Part shown: positions 9,886 to 17,495 of the stretch, in pieces
How positions within the stretch are numbered: the stretch's first letter is position 1
Layout: the number at the start of each line of letters is the position of its first letter
From: Oscillospiraceae bacterium
GTDB lineage: Bacteria; Bacillota_A; Clostridia; Oscillospirales; Oscillospiraceae
DNA length: 30,331 nucleotides
Assembly (NCBI GenBank): GCA_017381835.1
Contig: JAFOBK010000261.1
Coordinates: 1-30,331 of the forward strand
Direction: 5' to 3'
Program-made: the position numbers and the translations under genes
The notes under the pieces: generated by a model
Told to the model about the DNA's origin: nothing
The model's database searches: none
The model's input: the letters and a program-made list of their open reading frames with translations, nothing else

Positions 9886-10989
9886 TTATCTGATAACCTG
9901 TCCTCTCTCAATTTCGATGGTCTTGCCCAGTTTTGTAAATCTTCCGGGCTCGCAGCAGGTGATGAACACCTGGCCTTCTGTGATCTGATTCAGCACAAAG
10001 TCCTGCCGGCCTGCATCCAGTTCCGACAGCACATCATCCAGCAGCAGAATGGGAAGTTCGCCGGATTCTTTCTTCATCAGTTCTCTCTGAGCAAGCTTCA
10101 GGCTGATGGTAGCCGTCCGTACCTGACCCTGAGAACCGAAGGACTTGATGGACATATCGTTTAAGGTGATATCAAAATCATCCTTGTGTGGGCCGGTGAG
10201 GCACTGGGCAGATTCCAGTTCCGCCCGATAGTGGCTTTCCAGGTGGTCCAGGAGCTGCTGCTCCAGCTGGGAAACCGGTGCGAAGGGATCGTTCACCGTA
10301 GAAACCGTGTGATACTGCAGCCGGAAATTTTCCCGTCCGCCGGAGAAGGTCTCATGGAACACTTTTGCTTCTCTGCCAAGGCCTTCATAGAATCTGGCCC
10401 GATAAGAGATCAGCAGTGCGCCCACCTGGCAGAGCCGGGCATTGTACTCCGGCAGAATTTCCAAAAGACCCGGATTTTCATAACGGTCTTTGAGAATCCG
10501 GTTTTTGTGCTCCAAAATCCGGTTATACTCGGTTAAAGCCGCTTCATAATTGGGCCGCAGCTGGGAAAGGGCATTGTCACCCAGTTTCCGCCGCATGGCG
10601 GCGCCGGTTTTCAGGATCATCAGATCCTCCGGGCAGAACAGCACTGTCTGCAGCATGCCGGAAATATCCGCGGCGGTCTTTTTCTTCACGCCGTTGCGGT
10701 AAAGCTGACGGGGACGGGAAGCGGGAAACAGCACCCAGCGGATGGTCTGACACCGTTCCTGGCTGCACATTTTACCTTCCAAATCCGCAAAATCCGCACC
10801 AAGCCGCACCAGCTCCGCGCTTTTTTGGGTACGGAATGCCTTGCCGGAGCCAAGATAGGCAATGGCTTCCAGGAGATTGGTCTTTCCCTGGGCATTCTGA
10901 CCCTCTATTAAGTTGACACCCTGGTCAAATTCCAGGGATGCTTCCTGGTAATTGCGGAAATTCCGCAGCGTGATATCACAAAGGTGCAT
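9886..10989 (-). CDS. recF: DNA replication/repair protein RecF
   Basis: 367-residue SMC-like ATPase. Walker A is GQNAQGKTN (about residues 30-38), the ABC signature region is KSFGSQGQVRT, and Walker B is LLLDDVLSELD. RecF loads RecA at single-strand gaps through RecOR. The start ATG at 10989 overlaps the 3' end of the upstream S4 gene by 14 bases, which indicates coupled translation. Downstream, gyrB follows after a gap holding only a REP pair. Length and domain order are normal. Confidence 0.96.
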   Translation of the reverse strand: MHLCDITLRNFRNYQEASLEFDQGVNLIEGQNAQGKTNLLEAIAYLGSGKAFRTQKSAELVRLGADFADLEGKMCSQERCQTIRWVLFPASRPRQLYRNGVKKKTAADISGMLQTVLFCPEDLMILKTGAAMRRKLGDNALSQLRPNYEAALTEYNRILEHKNRILKDRYENPGLLEILPEYNARLCQVGALLISYRARFYEGLGREAKVFHETFSGGRENFRLQYHTVSTVNDPFAPVSQLEQQLLDHLESHYRAELESAQCLTGPHKDDFDITLNDMSIKSFGSQGQVRTATISLKLAQRELMKKESGELPILLLDDVLSELDAGRQDFVLNQITEGQVFITCCEPGRFTKLGKTIEIERGQVIR

Positions 10990-11227
10990 GGACGGTAATC
11001 ACATAGGTATCGCCGTTGAAGCTGAACTTATCGCCGGGATACAGCTTCTTGCCACGCATAGTACAGACTTCGCCGTTGACCAGCACATCGCCTTCCTGGA
11101 TGACAGTCTTAGCCATACCGCCGGATTCCACGGCATTGGCATACTTAAGAGCAGCATCCAGCTTAATAAACTCCGTTCCGATATTCACGGGAATGGAATT
11201 ATCTCTTTTCTTAACAACTACTTTCAT
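10976..11227 (-). CDS. S4-domain RNA-binding protein, YaaA/RlbA family
   Basis: 83-residue single S4 domain. The stretch VIQEGDVLVNGEVCTMRGKK contains the S4 RNA-binding core. The short S4 protein between dnaN and recF is a fixed feature of Firmicutes origins (B. subtilis YaaA, renamed RlbA for its role in late large-subunit assembly). The start at 11227 has AGGAGAG upstream. Its end overlaps recF by 14 bases. The role is inferred from family and position. Confidence 0.88.
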   Translation of the reverse strand: MKVVVKKRDNSIPVNIGTEFIKLDAALKYANAVESGGMAKTVIQEGDVLVNGEVCTMRGKKLYPGDKFSFNGDTYVITVHAPL

Positions 11228-11264
11228 AGTACTCTCCTAATATTTTGTTAGGTATTGTTTTTTG

Positions 11265-11375
11265 CGTCATTGCGAGGGCGCTTGCGCCCGCGGGACCAAA
11301 GGGAATACCTTTAGGTGCAATCTCCTTCTAAAGATGGGGATTCCCACGTCGGCCTATGGCCTCCTCGGAATGACG
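11265..11375. repeat. Palindromic GTCATTGCGAGG-family element, copy B1
   Basis: The ends are inverted: CGTCATTGCGAGG at the left and CCTCGGAATGACG at the right, with GCAATCTCC and GGGGATTCCCACG inside. It fills most of the gap between dnaN and the S4 gene. Related copies are at 12825, 15050, 18655 and 21871. Confidence 0.85.
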
Positions 11376-11384
11376 TGACTAATT

Positions 11385-12494
11385 TTAGTTTGTTTTAATA
11401 CGAACAGGCAGAACCATATAAGCAAAGTCGTGCTTGTCATCCACGGGGGTAAAGACGATGGGGCTCAGGCCATTGGTCAGCTCCATGACAACTTCCTCGC
11501 TGGGAATGACCCGCAGAGCGTCGGCAAGATACCGGACATTGAAGCCGATTTCCAGCTCTTTGCCGTCGCCGGCAATAGCACAGCGGTCTTCCGCAGCACC
11601 AATGGTGGTATTTGTCCGCATCAGAAGGACATTATCGGAAAATACGCAGCGGACAGGGCTCTTGTACTTTTCAGAAACGATCAGACCCACGCGCTCGATA
11701 GAAGAAGCCAGGTCACCAACATGAGCAGTCAGCTTCACGGGGCAGTTGGTGGGAACCACTCTTCTCCAATCCAGGAATTCGCCCTCCAGCAGGCGGCAGA
11801 TCAGAGTTGCGCTGCCCATCTGGAACAGAATGTGCTTGCTGCCCAGAGTGAAGTTTACGAATTCTTCGCTGTCCTGCAGGATCTTTTCCACTTCCTTCAG
11901 ACCCTGGGCGGGTACAACAAAGGAAAGGGTACGGCCGGTGGTCTCTTCGCAGTGGTAAGTTCTTCTTGCCAGGCGGAAACCGTCAACGGCAATAGCGGAA
12001 ACGGTATCGTCAGCAACTTCAAATTTCACACCGGTATGGATAGGTCTGCCCTGATTTTCGGATACGGCGAAAATGGTGCTGCCGATCAGCTCTTTCATAG
12101 CAGACTGAGGAATACGGATGGGACGGCCTTCGCCAACATCGGGAAGTTCCGGATAATCATCTGCATTTTCAGCAGAGATGGTAAAGCTGGCATAGCCTGC
12201 ACGGATGGAGACTTTGTAGTTCTCATCCACCACAACGGTGACAGGACCTTCGGGCAGTCTGCGGATGATATCACCGAAGAGCTTTGCAGGCAGAATGCAC
12301 TCGCCGATGTCGGTGACTTCTGCCTCGATCTCGTAGGTAATGGCAGTTTCCATATTATAACCGGTCAGGCTCAGGTTGCCGTGAGCCCGGCAGAGGATGC
12401 CTTCAATGGCACTCAGAGCGCTCTTCTGGGCGACGGTACGGCCGGTGATATTCAGGCCTGCTACCAGCATGCTTTTTTCACAGGTAAAACGCAT
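11385..12494 (-). CDS. dnaN: DNA polymerase III beta subunit (sliding clamp)
   Basis: 369 residues, typical clamp length, starting MRFTCEKSMLVAGLNI and ending VLPVRIKTN, where the C-terminal (M/L)P(V/M)R-type motif is characteristic. Three repeated clamp domains cover the chain. It is the homodimeric ring that tethers polymerase III to DNA. The ATG at 12494 has AAGGGG upstream. It lies directly after the origin region, the usual Firmicutes order dnaA-oriC-dnaN. No clear promoter stands out in the very AT-rich leader, which also serves as the unwinding region. Confidence 0.96.
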   Translation of the reverse strand: MRFTCEKSMLVAGLNITGRTVAQKSALSAIEGILCRAHGNLSLTGYNMETAITYEIEAEVTDIGECILPAKLFGDIIRRLPEGPVTVVVDENYKVSIRAGYASFTISAENADDYPELPDVGEGRPIRIPQSAMKELIGSTIFAVSENQGRPIHTGVKFEVADDTVSAIAVDGFRLARRTYHCEETTGRTLSFVVPAQGLKEVEKILQDSEEFVNFTLGSKHILFQMGSATLICRLLEGEFLDWRRVVPTNCPVKLTAHVGDLASSIERVGLIVSEKYKSPVRCVFSDNVLLMRTNTTIGAAEDRCAIAGDGKELEIGFNVRYLADALRVIPSEEVVMELTNGLSPIVFTPVDDKHDFAYMVLPVRIKTN

Positions 12495-12499
12495 AGATA

Positions 12500-12740
12500 A
12501 AACCCCTTTTTGATAATTTAAATATAAATATATATAAATAGATATTTATTTGTAGAAGTAACAGCAGTAGGGAAAATTTATGTGGAAAAGTGGAATTTCC
12601 CTTAGAGCCGCAACGACTTTTTCTCCACATCCCTAATGTGGAAAAAGGAAGGTTTTCCACATATGCTGTGGAAGAAAAGTTTGCTAAAGTTTAATCCACA
12701 GAAATTCTTTCCACATTCCACAACCCCTGTGGATAAGTGG
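12500..12740 (-). other. oriC: Replication origin oriC (dnaA-dnaN intergenic)
   Basis: Read along the dnaA direction, this shows the B. subtilis order: DnaA boxes, DnaA-trio, AT-rich unwinding region, dnaN. One perfect box, TGTGGATAA, is at 12728-12736. One-mismatch boxes are at 12692-12700, 12653-12661, 12637-12645, 12621-12629 and 12581-12589, with weaker TCCACA sites around 12667-12723. The trio is at 12553-12570. The run 12508-12552 is almost entirely A/T. The strand tag follows the dnaA-dnaN direction. Confidence 0.85.
12553..12570 (-). promoter_or_regulatory. DnaA-trio of oriC
   Basis: Six consecutive triplets on the plus strand, TAG AAG TAA CAG CAG TAG, fit the NA(G/A) DnaA-trio pattern. 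They lie between the nearest DnaA box (12581-12589) and the AT-rich stretch. In B. subtilis this motif seats the DnaA filament that opens the duplex. Confidence 0.7.
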
Positions 12741-12817
12741 GGATGCCCCCACAGGCAATTCGTGACGAACCTGGTCTATTGTTGTTAGACCATTGGGTGG
12801 TCAGCTCGGTCTCGTTA
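12737..12817 (+). repeat. TAAG-headed structured element, copy E2
   Basis: Begins right after the TAA that ends the perfect DnaA box. Hairpin GTGGGG-ATGC-CCCCAC, then GGCAATTCGTGACGAACC, the GGTCTA...TAGACC stem, and GCTCGGTCTCGTT at the end. It is 23/23 identical to copy E1 over the GGCAATT...TGGTC part, while the first stem differs by compensating changes. Confidence 0.65.
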
Positions 12818-12824
12818 CCTTTCA

Positions 12825-12916
12825 CGTCATTGCGAGGCCAGTTCATAAACTGGCCGTGGCAATCTCCTTCGAAAGATGGGGATTCCCACGTCGGCCTACG
12901 GCCTCCTCGGAATGAC
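12825..12916. repeat. GTCATTGCGAGG-family element, copy B2
   Basis: CGTCATTGCGAGG at the left, CCTCGGAATGAC at the right, with a CCAGTTCATAAACTGG palindrome and the GCAATCTCC/GGGGATTCCCACG core. Adjacent to the dnaA 3' end. Confidence 0.85.
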
Positions 12917-12923
12917 ATGAATA

Positions 12924-14236
12924 TCAAAGACAAGAATTAATATTTGCCGTAATATCCCGGATGTTGTCTTGCAGCTGCTGATCGCCGTTTTTCAGGGCAA
13001 CTTCCACCTTACGGATGCCGTAAAGGATGGTGGAGTGGTCGCGGTTGAATTCCTTGCCGATATCGGGAAGGCTGAGATTGGTCAGCCTTCGGATCAGGTA
13101 AGTGGCGATCTGGCGAGCTTCCGCGGTACCCTTGTTCTTCAGAGTGCCTCTGAGCACGTCCTCTTCGATGGAATAGAATTTGCAGACCTGGGTGATGATC
13201 AGGCTGGGAGTGGGCAGCGCATTGCCCTCTGACTTAAACATATCGGAGATGGCTCTGGAAACATTGGGAAGATCCAGGGGCATATTGTTCAGGTCACGGT
13301 AAGCCATGATCTTCTTAACAGTGCCTTCAATCTGACGGACATTGCTGGTGACATTCACGGCAATGTAGTTGCAGACTTCATCATTCAAATCCAGACCCAG
13401 GGAGTAGGCCTTGTTCTTGATGATGGCCATACGGGTTTCATAGTCCGGCGGCTGAATATCCGCAAGCAGACCCCATTCAAAACGGGTTTTCAGACGGTCT
13501 TCCAGAGTGACCATGTCGCTGGGCTTCCGGTCGGATGTCATGACGATCTGCTTATGCTCTTCATAGAGCTTATTGAAGGTATGGAAGAATTCCTCCTGGG
13601 TGGATTCCTTACCGGCGATGAACTGAATATCATCGATCAGGAACAAATCGGCTTCCCGATACTTACTGCGGAACTCAATGTTTTTACCGCTCTTAATGGC
13701 GTCGATCAGTTCGTTGGTAAACTGGTCGCCTTTGATATACACGATATTGGCATCGGGATTATGCTTACGGATGCCGTTGGCGATTGCATACAGCAGGTGG
13801 GTCTTACCAACACCGGCAGGACCGTAGATAAACAGGGGGTTGTACACATAACCGGGGTTATTGGTGACAGCGATGGCGGCACCGTGGGCAAACCGGTTGG
13901 AGGGACCAACCACGAAGTTCTCAAAGAGAACTGGGGATTGAAGTCCATGGTGGTTTTCTGCTTACCGTGGGACTTATAGGCAGCCAGTTCTTCGTCACCG
14001 AAGACGATGAGCTTGGCGTCAGAATTGAAGATCTCTTTCAGGGCATCCTGAATATAGGAAGCGCAGCGGCGGCGGATATAGTCACGGCGGAAATCAGAAG
14101 CGGAATAGAGGATCAGATGCTCTTCATTGAGCTCTACAACCTCTGCATCATCGAACCATGCGGAGATTGTGACAGAACCCAGACGCTCCTCCATATGCAG
14201 CAAAACTTTAGCCCAGACATAGGCGGATGAAAACAT
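12924..14236 (-). CDS. dnaA: Chromosomal replication initiator DnaA, with a one-base frameshift
   Basis: Two overlapping frames together give a full DnaA of about 437 residues. The first frame (14236 to ~13925) holds domain I (WAKVLLHMEERL, WFDDAEVV) and ends NPQFS. The second frame continues FENFVVGPSNRF with the AAA+ domain (Walker A GPAGVGKT, Walker B LFLIDDIQF) and the domain IV signature RDHSTILYGIRKVE. The break is at 13923-13925, where TCTTTGAG lacks one T compared with the expected TCTTTTGAG. The start ATG 14236 has AAAGGAG upstream; 14 earlier in-frame codons are not needed. DnaA is normally essential, so I suspect a sequence error or an assembly-level indel, but a real recent mutation or recoding cannot be excluded. 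A -1 shift after Ser104 would restore the frame. Confidence 0.9.
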
Positions 14237-14317
14237 AAAAGCGGTACTCCTTTCTCTGTAAAAAACCGGAGTTTTCAAAGATAAAAAACTGATTTTTTCG
14301 GCATTTTCTCAACTTAA

Positions 14318-14346
14318 ATTCTAACATATTACTGTGGAAAAAACAA
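14318..14346 (-). promoter_or_regulatory. dnaA promoter with embedded DnaA box
   Basis: On the minus strand: TTGTTT (14341-14346), 17-base spacer, TAGAAT (14318-14323). The spacer contains TTTTCCACA (14333-14341), one mismatch from a consensus DnaA box, as expected for autoregulation. The spacer is very similar to that of the hup promoter at 18598-18626. Confidence 0.65.
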
Positions 14347-14377
14347 GGTATTTTTTGCGTTATACAATATAAATAAC

Positions 14378-14492
14378 AATTGACAGTTGAAAGTGTAAAG
14401 TGGAAAGTTATGGAGTCGGCTATGCCGACAAATAAAAAGCATCGCCGCAGGCGATACCATAACTTTCAATTTTCAACTATCAACTGTCAATT
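14378..14492. repeat. Terminal-inverted-repeat element, copy C1
   Basis: The left end AATTGACAGTTGAAAGTG is mirrored by CAACTATCAACTGTCAATT at the right. The inside holds two perfect hairpins, GTCGGC-TAT-GCCGAC and ATCGCC-GCA-GGCGAT. Related copies at 17895-18009 and 29192-29278. MITE-like in form; no coding capacity. Confidence 0.8.
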
Positions 14493-14520
14493 AAAAAAGG
14501 AACTGCATTTGCAGTTCCTT
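14493..14520 (-). terminator. Terminator of the zinc-ribbon membrane protein gene
   Basis: 10-bp stem (14497-14506 with 14511-14520), ATTT loop, and an A-run at 14493-14498 that becomes the T-run on the minus strand. It lies 4 bases after the gene's stop. Confidence 0.85.
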
Positions 14521-14524
14521 TTGA

Positions 14525-14938
14525 TTAGGTTGTCTTTATGAACTTCTCCCGGCATTTGGGACAGGTGATGGAGATCTTACCCTTGCCCTTGGGTACTCTC
14601 ACCTGCTGATGGCACCGGGGACAATTGTAATAACGGTGATCCTTGTCTTTTACTTTCTGGAAAAAGAGGAGAAATTTTCTGTTCTCTTCATAACGCTTAT
14701 AAATATTTCTGGAGAGGGTGCGGATAATAGCGATGATCATAAACGCATAGGCAATGGCCGTGAAGATCATCTTGATCAAAGCACCGGGAAACAGAGCAGC
14801 CAGCACGGAGAAACCAAGACCCGTGCAGAGAATGGCCATATTCAGTTTATCGGTGCCATAGCGGCCCTGCATAAAATGCTGCATTCCGGTGCGCAGCTTA
14901 TAGCCTACATTTCTCAGCCAGTTTCCAAATCCGTTCAT
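14525..14938 (-). CDS. Two-helix membrane protein with C-terminal zinc ribbon
   Basis: 137 residues of unknown function. After a basic N-terminus there are two hydrophobic helices (about 32-50 and 54-74). A charged linker leads to a cytoplasmic zinc ribbon with CPRC (Cys106, Cys109) and CPKC (Cys126, Cys129). The layout resembles zinc-ribbon membrane proteins common in Clostridia with no assigned role. It has its own promoter, a clear AAGGAG ribosome site and a terminator, so it stands alone between dnaA and the glucokinase. Confidence 0.75.
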   Translation of the reverse strand: MNGFGNWLRNVGYKLRTGMQHFMQGRYGTDKLNMAILCTGLGFSVLAALFPGALIKMIFTAIAYAFMIIAIIRTLSRNIYKRYEENRKFLLFFQKVKDKDHRYYNCPRCHQQVRVPKGKGKISITCPKCREKFIKTT

Positions 14939-14970
14939 ATAAATGCTCCTTGGGATGGTATCTTAACTAT

Positions 14971-14998
14971 ATTATAGTCAAACAACTAAGAAATTCAA
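14971..14998 (-). promoter_or_regulatory. Promoter of the zinc-ribbon membrane protein gene
   Basis: Minus strand TTGAAT (14993-14998), 16-base spacer, TATAAT (14971-14976), about 33 bases before the ATG. Confidence 0.65.
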
Positions 14999-15049
14999 CC
15001 TTCAAATGTTATATTTAACGGATTGTTCAAATACCCAATAAAAAAGAAA

Positions 15050-15146
15050 AGTGTCATTGCGAAACCAGTCCGCAGACTGGTTGTGGCAATCTCCTTCTTA
15101 TGAGGGGATTCCCACGCCAGCGTGAGCACTGGCTCGGAATGACACT
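15050..15146. repeat. GTCATTGCGAGG-family element, copy B3
   Basis: AGTGTCATTGCGA at the left and TCGGAATGACACT at the right, with internal CCAGTC...GACTGG palindrome and the GCAATCTCC core. It sits between the glucokinase 3' end and the next promoter. Confidence 0.85.
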
Positions 15147-15155
15147 TAAAAATTT

Positions 15156-16091
15156 TTATTCAGCTACCAGCTTGAATGCGCCGTATGCACCGGCATCATT
15201 GCCCAAAGTTGCCAGACGGAACTCGGTATCCTGGCAAGCGTGATAACCCCACTTGGCAAAGTGACGCTTTACACCATCCAGCAGAGGCTGACCTGCACGG
15301 CTGACACCGCCGCCCAGAACCACCACTTCCGGGTTCACCACACAGCAGATGTTGGCAATAAACTCGCCCATATAGGCGTAAACCTGCTCCAGCACGTCCT
15401 GAGCCAGCTTGTCGCCGCCATTTGCTGCGTCGAATACATCCTTAGCCATGATTTTCTCAACGCTGCGCAGAGGAGAAGGAACATCGCTTTCTGCCAGTGC
15501 CAGACGGGTCAGTCTGGAAATACCGGTAGCGGAGCAATACTGTTCCACACAGCCGCTTTTGCCGCAGCCGCACTTGGCAGTTTCATTACGGTTGAGAACC
15601 ATATGACCGATCTCGCCGGCAGCGCCGGAGAAGCCGTGAACGGGCTTGCCGTCAATGATAATGCCGCCGCCGACACCGGTACCCAGGGTAACCAGCACCA
15701 CGGACTTATAGCCCTGACCGCCGCCCTTCCAGCATTCGCCCAAAGCAGCAACGGTTGCATCGTTACCGGCGACCACGGGCATATTCAGCAGAGGCTCCAG
15801 GGCTTCCTTGACACTGAAGTGGCCCCAACCCAGGTTATCGCAGCCGGCTACAATGCCCTTGTTGTTGACCGCACCGGGAACACCGATGCCCACACCGATG
15901 ATATCCTCGCGGCTGATCTTCTTTTCTTCCATGTACTTAATTACAGCGGCAGCAATATCCGGCAGAATGTATTTGCCGTCTTCCGCGGTATTTGTGGGGA
16001 TTTCCCACTTGTCCAGCATGGTGCCGGCTTCGTCGAAGTAAGCCAGCTTGACGGTAGTACCGCCTAAATCAACACCAAATCCAAACTTCAT
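15156..16091 (-). CDS. glk: ROK-family glucokinase
   Basis: 311 residues. The ATP-phosphate loop DLGGTT (8-13), catalytic Asp111 in GNDATVAALGE, the second phosphate loop LGTGVGGG, the ROK sugar/zinc motif Glu160-x-x-His163 and the zinc-binding CGCGKSGC (Cys174, Cys176, Cys181) are all present. It phosphorylates glucose to glucose-6-phosphate in the cytoplasm. The intact kinase motifs and the absence of an N-terminal helix-turn-helix argue for an enzyme, not a ROK repressor. The start has AGGAGG upstream. It forms its own unit. Another hexose or N-acetyl-sugar substrate is possible. Confidence 0.9.
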   Translation of the reverse strand: MKFGFGVDLGGTTVKLAYFDEAGTMLDKWEIPTNTAEDGKYILPDIAAAVIKYMEEKKISREDIIGVGIGVPGAVNNKGIVAGCDNLGWGHFSVKEALEPLLNMPVVAGNDATVAALGECWKGGGQGYKSVVLVTLGTGVGGGIIIDGKPVHGFSGAAGEIGHMVLNRNETAKCGCGKSGCVEQYCSATGISRLTRLALAESDVPSPLRSVEKIMAKDVFDAANGGDKLAQDVLEQVYAYMGEFIANICCVVNPEVVVLGGGVSRAGQPLLDGVKRHFAKWGYHACQDTEFRLATLGNDAGAYGAFKLVAE

Positions 16092-16116
16092 AAGAGTGTC
16101 CTCCTAATCTTTTTCC

Positions 16117-16144
16117 ATGATATAGTTTATCACAGGAAAAACAA
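16117..16144 (-). promoter_or_regulatory. Possible glk promoter
   Basis: Minus strand TTGTTT (16139-16144), 16-base spacer, TATCAT (16117-16122), in the AT-rich leader of glk. The spacing is slightly short and the match moderate. Confidence 0.4.
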
Positions 16145-16201
16145 AAAATCCACCCAGAAAATTGTCACCTTATGAAATTCCCCAAAAGACGAAAATAGCG
16201 C

Positions 16202-16237
16202 AAAAAGTCCCGATACTTCCGGTATCGGGACTTTTTT
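16202..16237. terminator. Terminator after the nrdR operon
   Basis: The 11-bp GC-containing stem (16206-16216 with 16222-16232) is extended by A/T pairs, with a 5-base loop. T-runs lie on both strands, so it can act in both directions. On the minus strand it follows the SdpI-like gene by 7 bases. Confidence 0.85.
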
Positions 16238-16243
16238 ATGTAA

Positions 16244-16885
16244 TTATTCCAGGTCTTCGATTACAATATCGTCGGCTGTGATAACCTGCTCTCCCTGCTT
16301 CTCATAAGGTTCTTCAGAAATAACTTCTTCCTGAGGCAGTTCTTCCGGCTGAGCGGATACCGGTTCTTTCACATAAACCTCGTCCAAAACTTTTTTCGGC
16401 ACCAGCTTATGGAGCATTTCATTGACCCGATCGCCGAAGCGGCAGTCACCGTTGCGGTTGAAGAGCACAGCGGTCAGCAGGAACATCAGCACATAGATGA
16501 TCAGCGCGCAGATGGCCTGACCCTTTACAGCCTGAAAAGCTACATCCGCCATAGTCATCAAATCGTAATCGGGGAATTTACCCACTTTTACATAAGCGAT
16601 GATGGTCAGAACCAGACCGGTGGGAATCATCAGAATGCCCGCCAGCCGCTGGGTCACATTCCAGGCGATCACGCTGCCCATACCGAAATAAGTGCGGAAA
16701 CCGGCTTTCCGGTTAGCTTCCTTGGGAGGAATCAGAAAATAGATAATGCCCAAAACGAGAATACAGATGGGGCCAAGGCGCACTGCCAGGGAAACCAGCC
16801 ACTGAATCCAGCCCATCAGCGTATCCAATTTGGGGATATACTTCTCCAATGAGAAGTTATTCAGCAACTCCGTGATTTTCTCCAT
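16244..16885 (-). CDS. Membrane protein, possibly SdpI-like, with acidic tail
   Basis: 213 residues with three or four hydrophobic helices (about 28-52, 70-95, 120-143) and a long acidic cytoplasmic tail (about 165-213, rich in Glu). The stretch NRKAGFRTYFGMGSVIAWN resembles the conserved N-x-x-x-G-x-R-T...W-N region of SdpI/YhfL-type membrane proteins, but the match is by eye only. The gene begins 13 bases after the nrdR stop with GGAG upstream, so the two form an operon. Pairing with nrdR does not by itself suggest a function. Confidence 0.6.
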   Translation of the reverse strand: MEKITELLNNFSLEKYIPKLDTLMGWIQWLVSLAVRLGPICILVLGIIYFLIPPKEANRKAGFRTYFGMGSVIAWNVTQRLAGILMIPTGLVLTIIAYVKVGKFPDYDLMTMADVAFQAVKGQAICALIIYVLMFLLTAVLFNRNGDCRFGDRVNEMLHKLVPKKVLDEVYVKEPVSAQPEELPQEEVISEEPYEKQGEQVITADDIVIEDLE

Positions 16886-16897
16886 AGCGGGGGCTCC

Positions 16898-17353
16898 TTA
16901 TTTTTCTTCCAGAATGGTGTTGATCTCGTGAATAAAGCTCTGTACGTCCTGGAAACGGCGATAGACAGAGGCAAAGCGGATATAGGCAACTTCATCCAAG
17001 GGTTTAATGCGGGCCAGTACCATTTCACCCAGCTTGTCGGTGGTGACTTCCCGCTCCAGGGTGTTCTGCACTGCCTGCTCAATTTCGGTGGTGATCCGAT
17101 CCAGGTCGGAAATATCCACCTGGCGCTTGTCAAAGGCGCGAACCATGGAATTGAGGATCTTGTTGCGGTCAAAATTCTGACGGGTGCCGTCACGCTTAAC
17201 GACGATAATGGGCAGACTCTCCACGATTTCATAAGTGGTGAACCGGCGCTGACATTTCAGACATTCGCGGCGGCGGCGAATGCTCAGACCGTCTTCAGAA
17301 TGGCGGGAATCGACGACCTTGCTTTCCTGATCGCCGCAGAAGGGGCATTTCAT
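16898..17353 (-). CDS. nrdR: Ribonucleotide reductase repressor NrdR
   Basis: 151 residues. An N-terminal zinc ribbon (MKCPFCG, Cys3/Cys6; CLKC, Cys31/Cys34) is followed by an RRRREC basic patch and an ATP-cone domain (IVVKRDGTRQNFDRNKI). NrdR binds ATP/dATP and represses ribonucleotide reductase genes. I start at 17353, where GGGAGG is eight bases upstream and MKCPFCG begins the family-typical way; seven earlier codons are in frame but unlikely. No obvious NrdR box is visible next to it. Confidence 0.95.
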   Translation of the reverse strand: MKCPFCGDQESKVVDSRHSEDGLSIRRRRECLKCQRRFTTYEIVESLPIIVVKRDGTRQNFDRNKILNSMVRAFDKRQVDISDLDRITTEIEQAVQNTLEREVTTDKLGEMVLARIKPLDEVAYIRFASVYRRFQDVQSFIHEINTILEEK

Positions 17354-17382
17354 GAGGCATACCTCCCGTATCATAATAATCT

Positions 17383-17411
17383 ATTATATCAACAGTTTTT
17401 ATACATGTCCA
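17383..17411 (-). promoter_or_regulatory. nrdR promoter
   Basis: Minus strand TGGACA (17406-17411), 17-base spacer, TATAAT (17383-17388); ribosome site about 20 bases further. Near-consensus sigma-A promoter, divergent from the one at 17439. Confidence 0.8.
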
Positions 17412-17438
17412 GTATTTTTTATGTTTACCTGATTTCTG

Positions 17439-17467
17439 TTGCAAATTATGAAAACATCCGCTAAAAT
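17439..17467 (+). promoter_or_regulatory. Promoter of the small membrane protein gene
   Basis: TTGCAA (17439-17444), 17-base spacer, TAAAAT (17462-17467); a GGGAGGG ribosome site follows at about 17483. Confidence 0.7.
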
Positions 17468-17495
17468 AGAGAAAACTTCCCTGGGAGGGATCATA

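Noticed and set aside
12500..12923. Riboswitch or leader RNA for dnaN
   Set aside because: The hairpins there belong to E2 and B2, lie before the origin boxes and are oriented opposite to dnaN; no known riboswitch motif was seen.
13915..13935. Classical programmed -1 frameshift site in dnaA
   Set aside because: The bases do not form an X XXY YYZ heptamer and no obvious stimulatory hairpin follows; reported instead as an indel or sequence error needing read checks.
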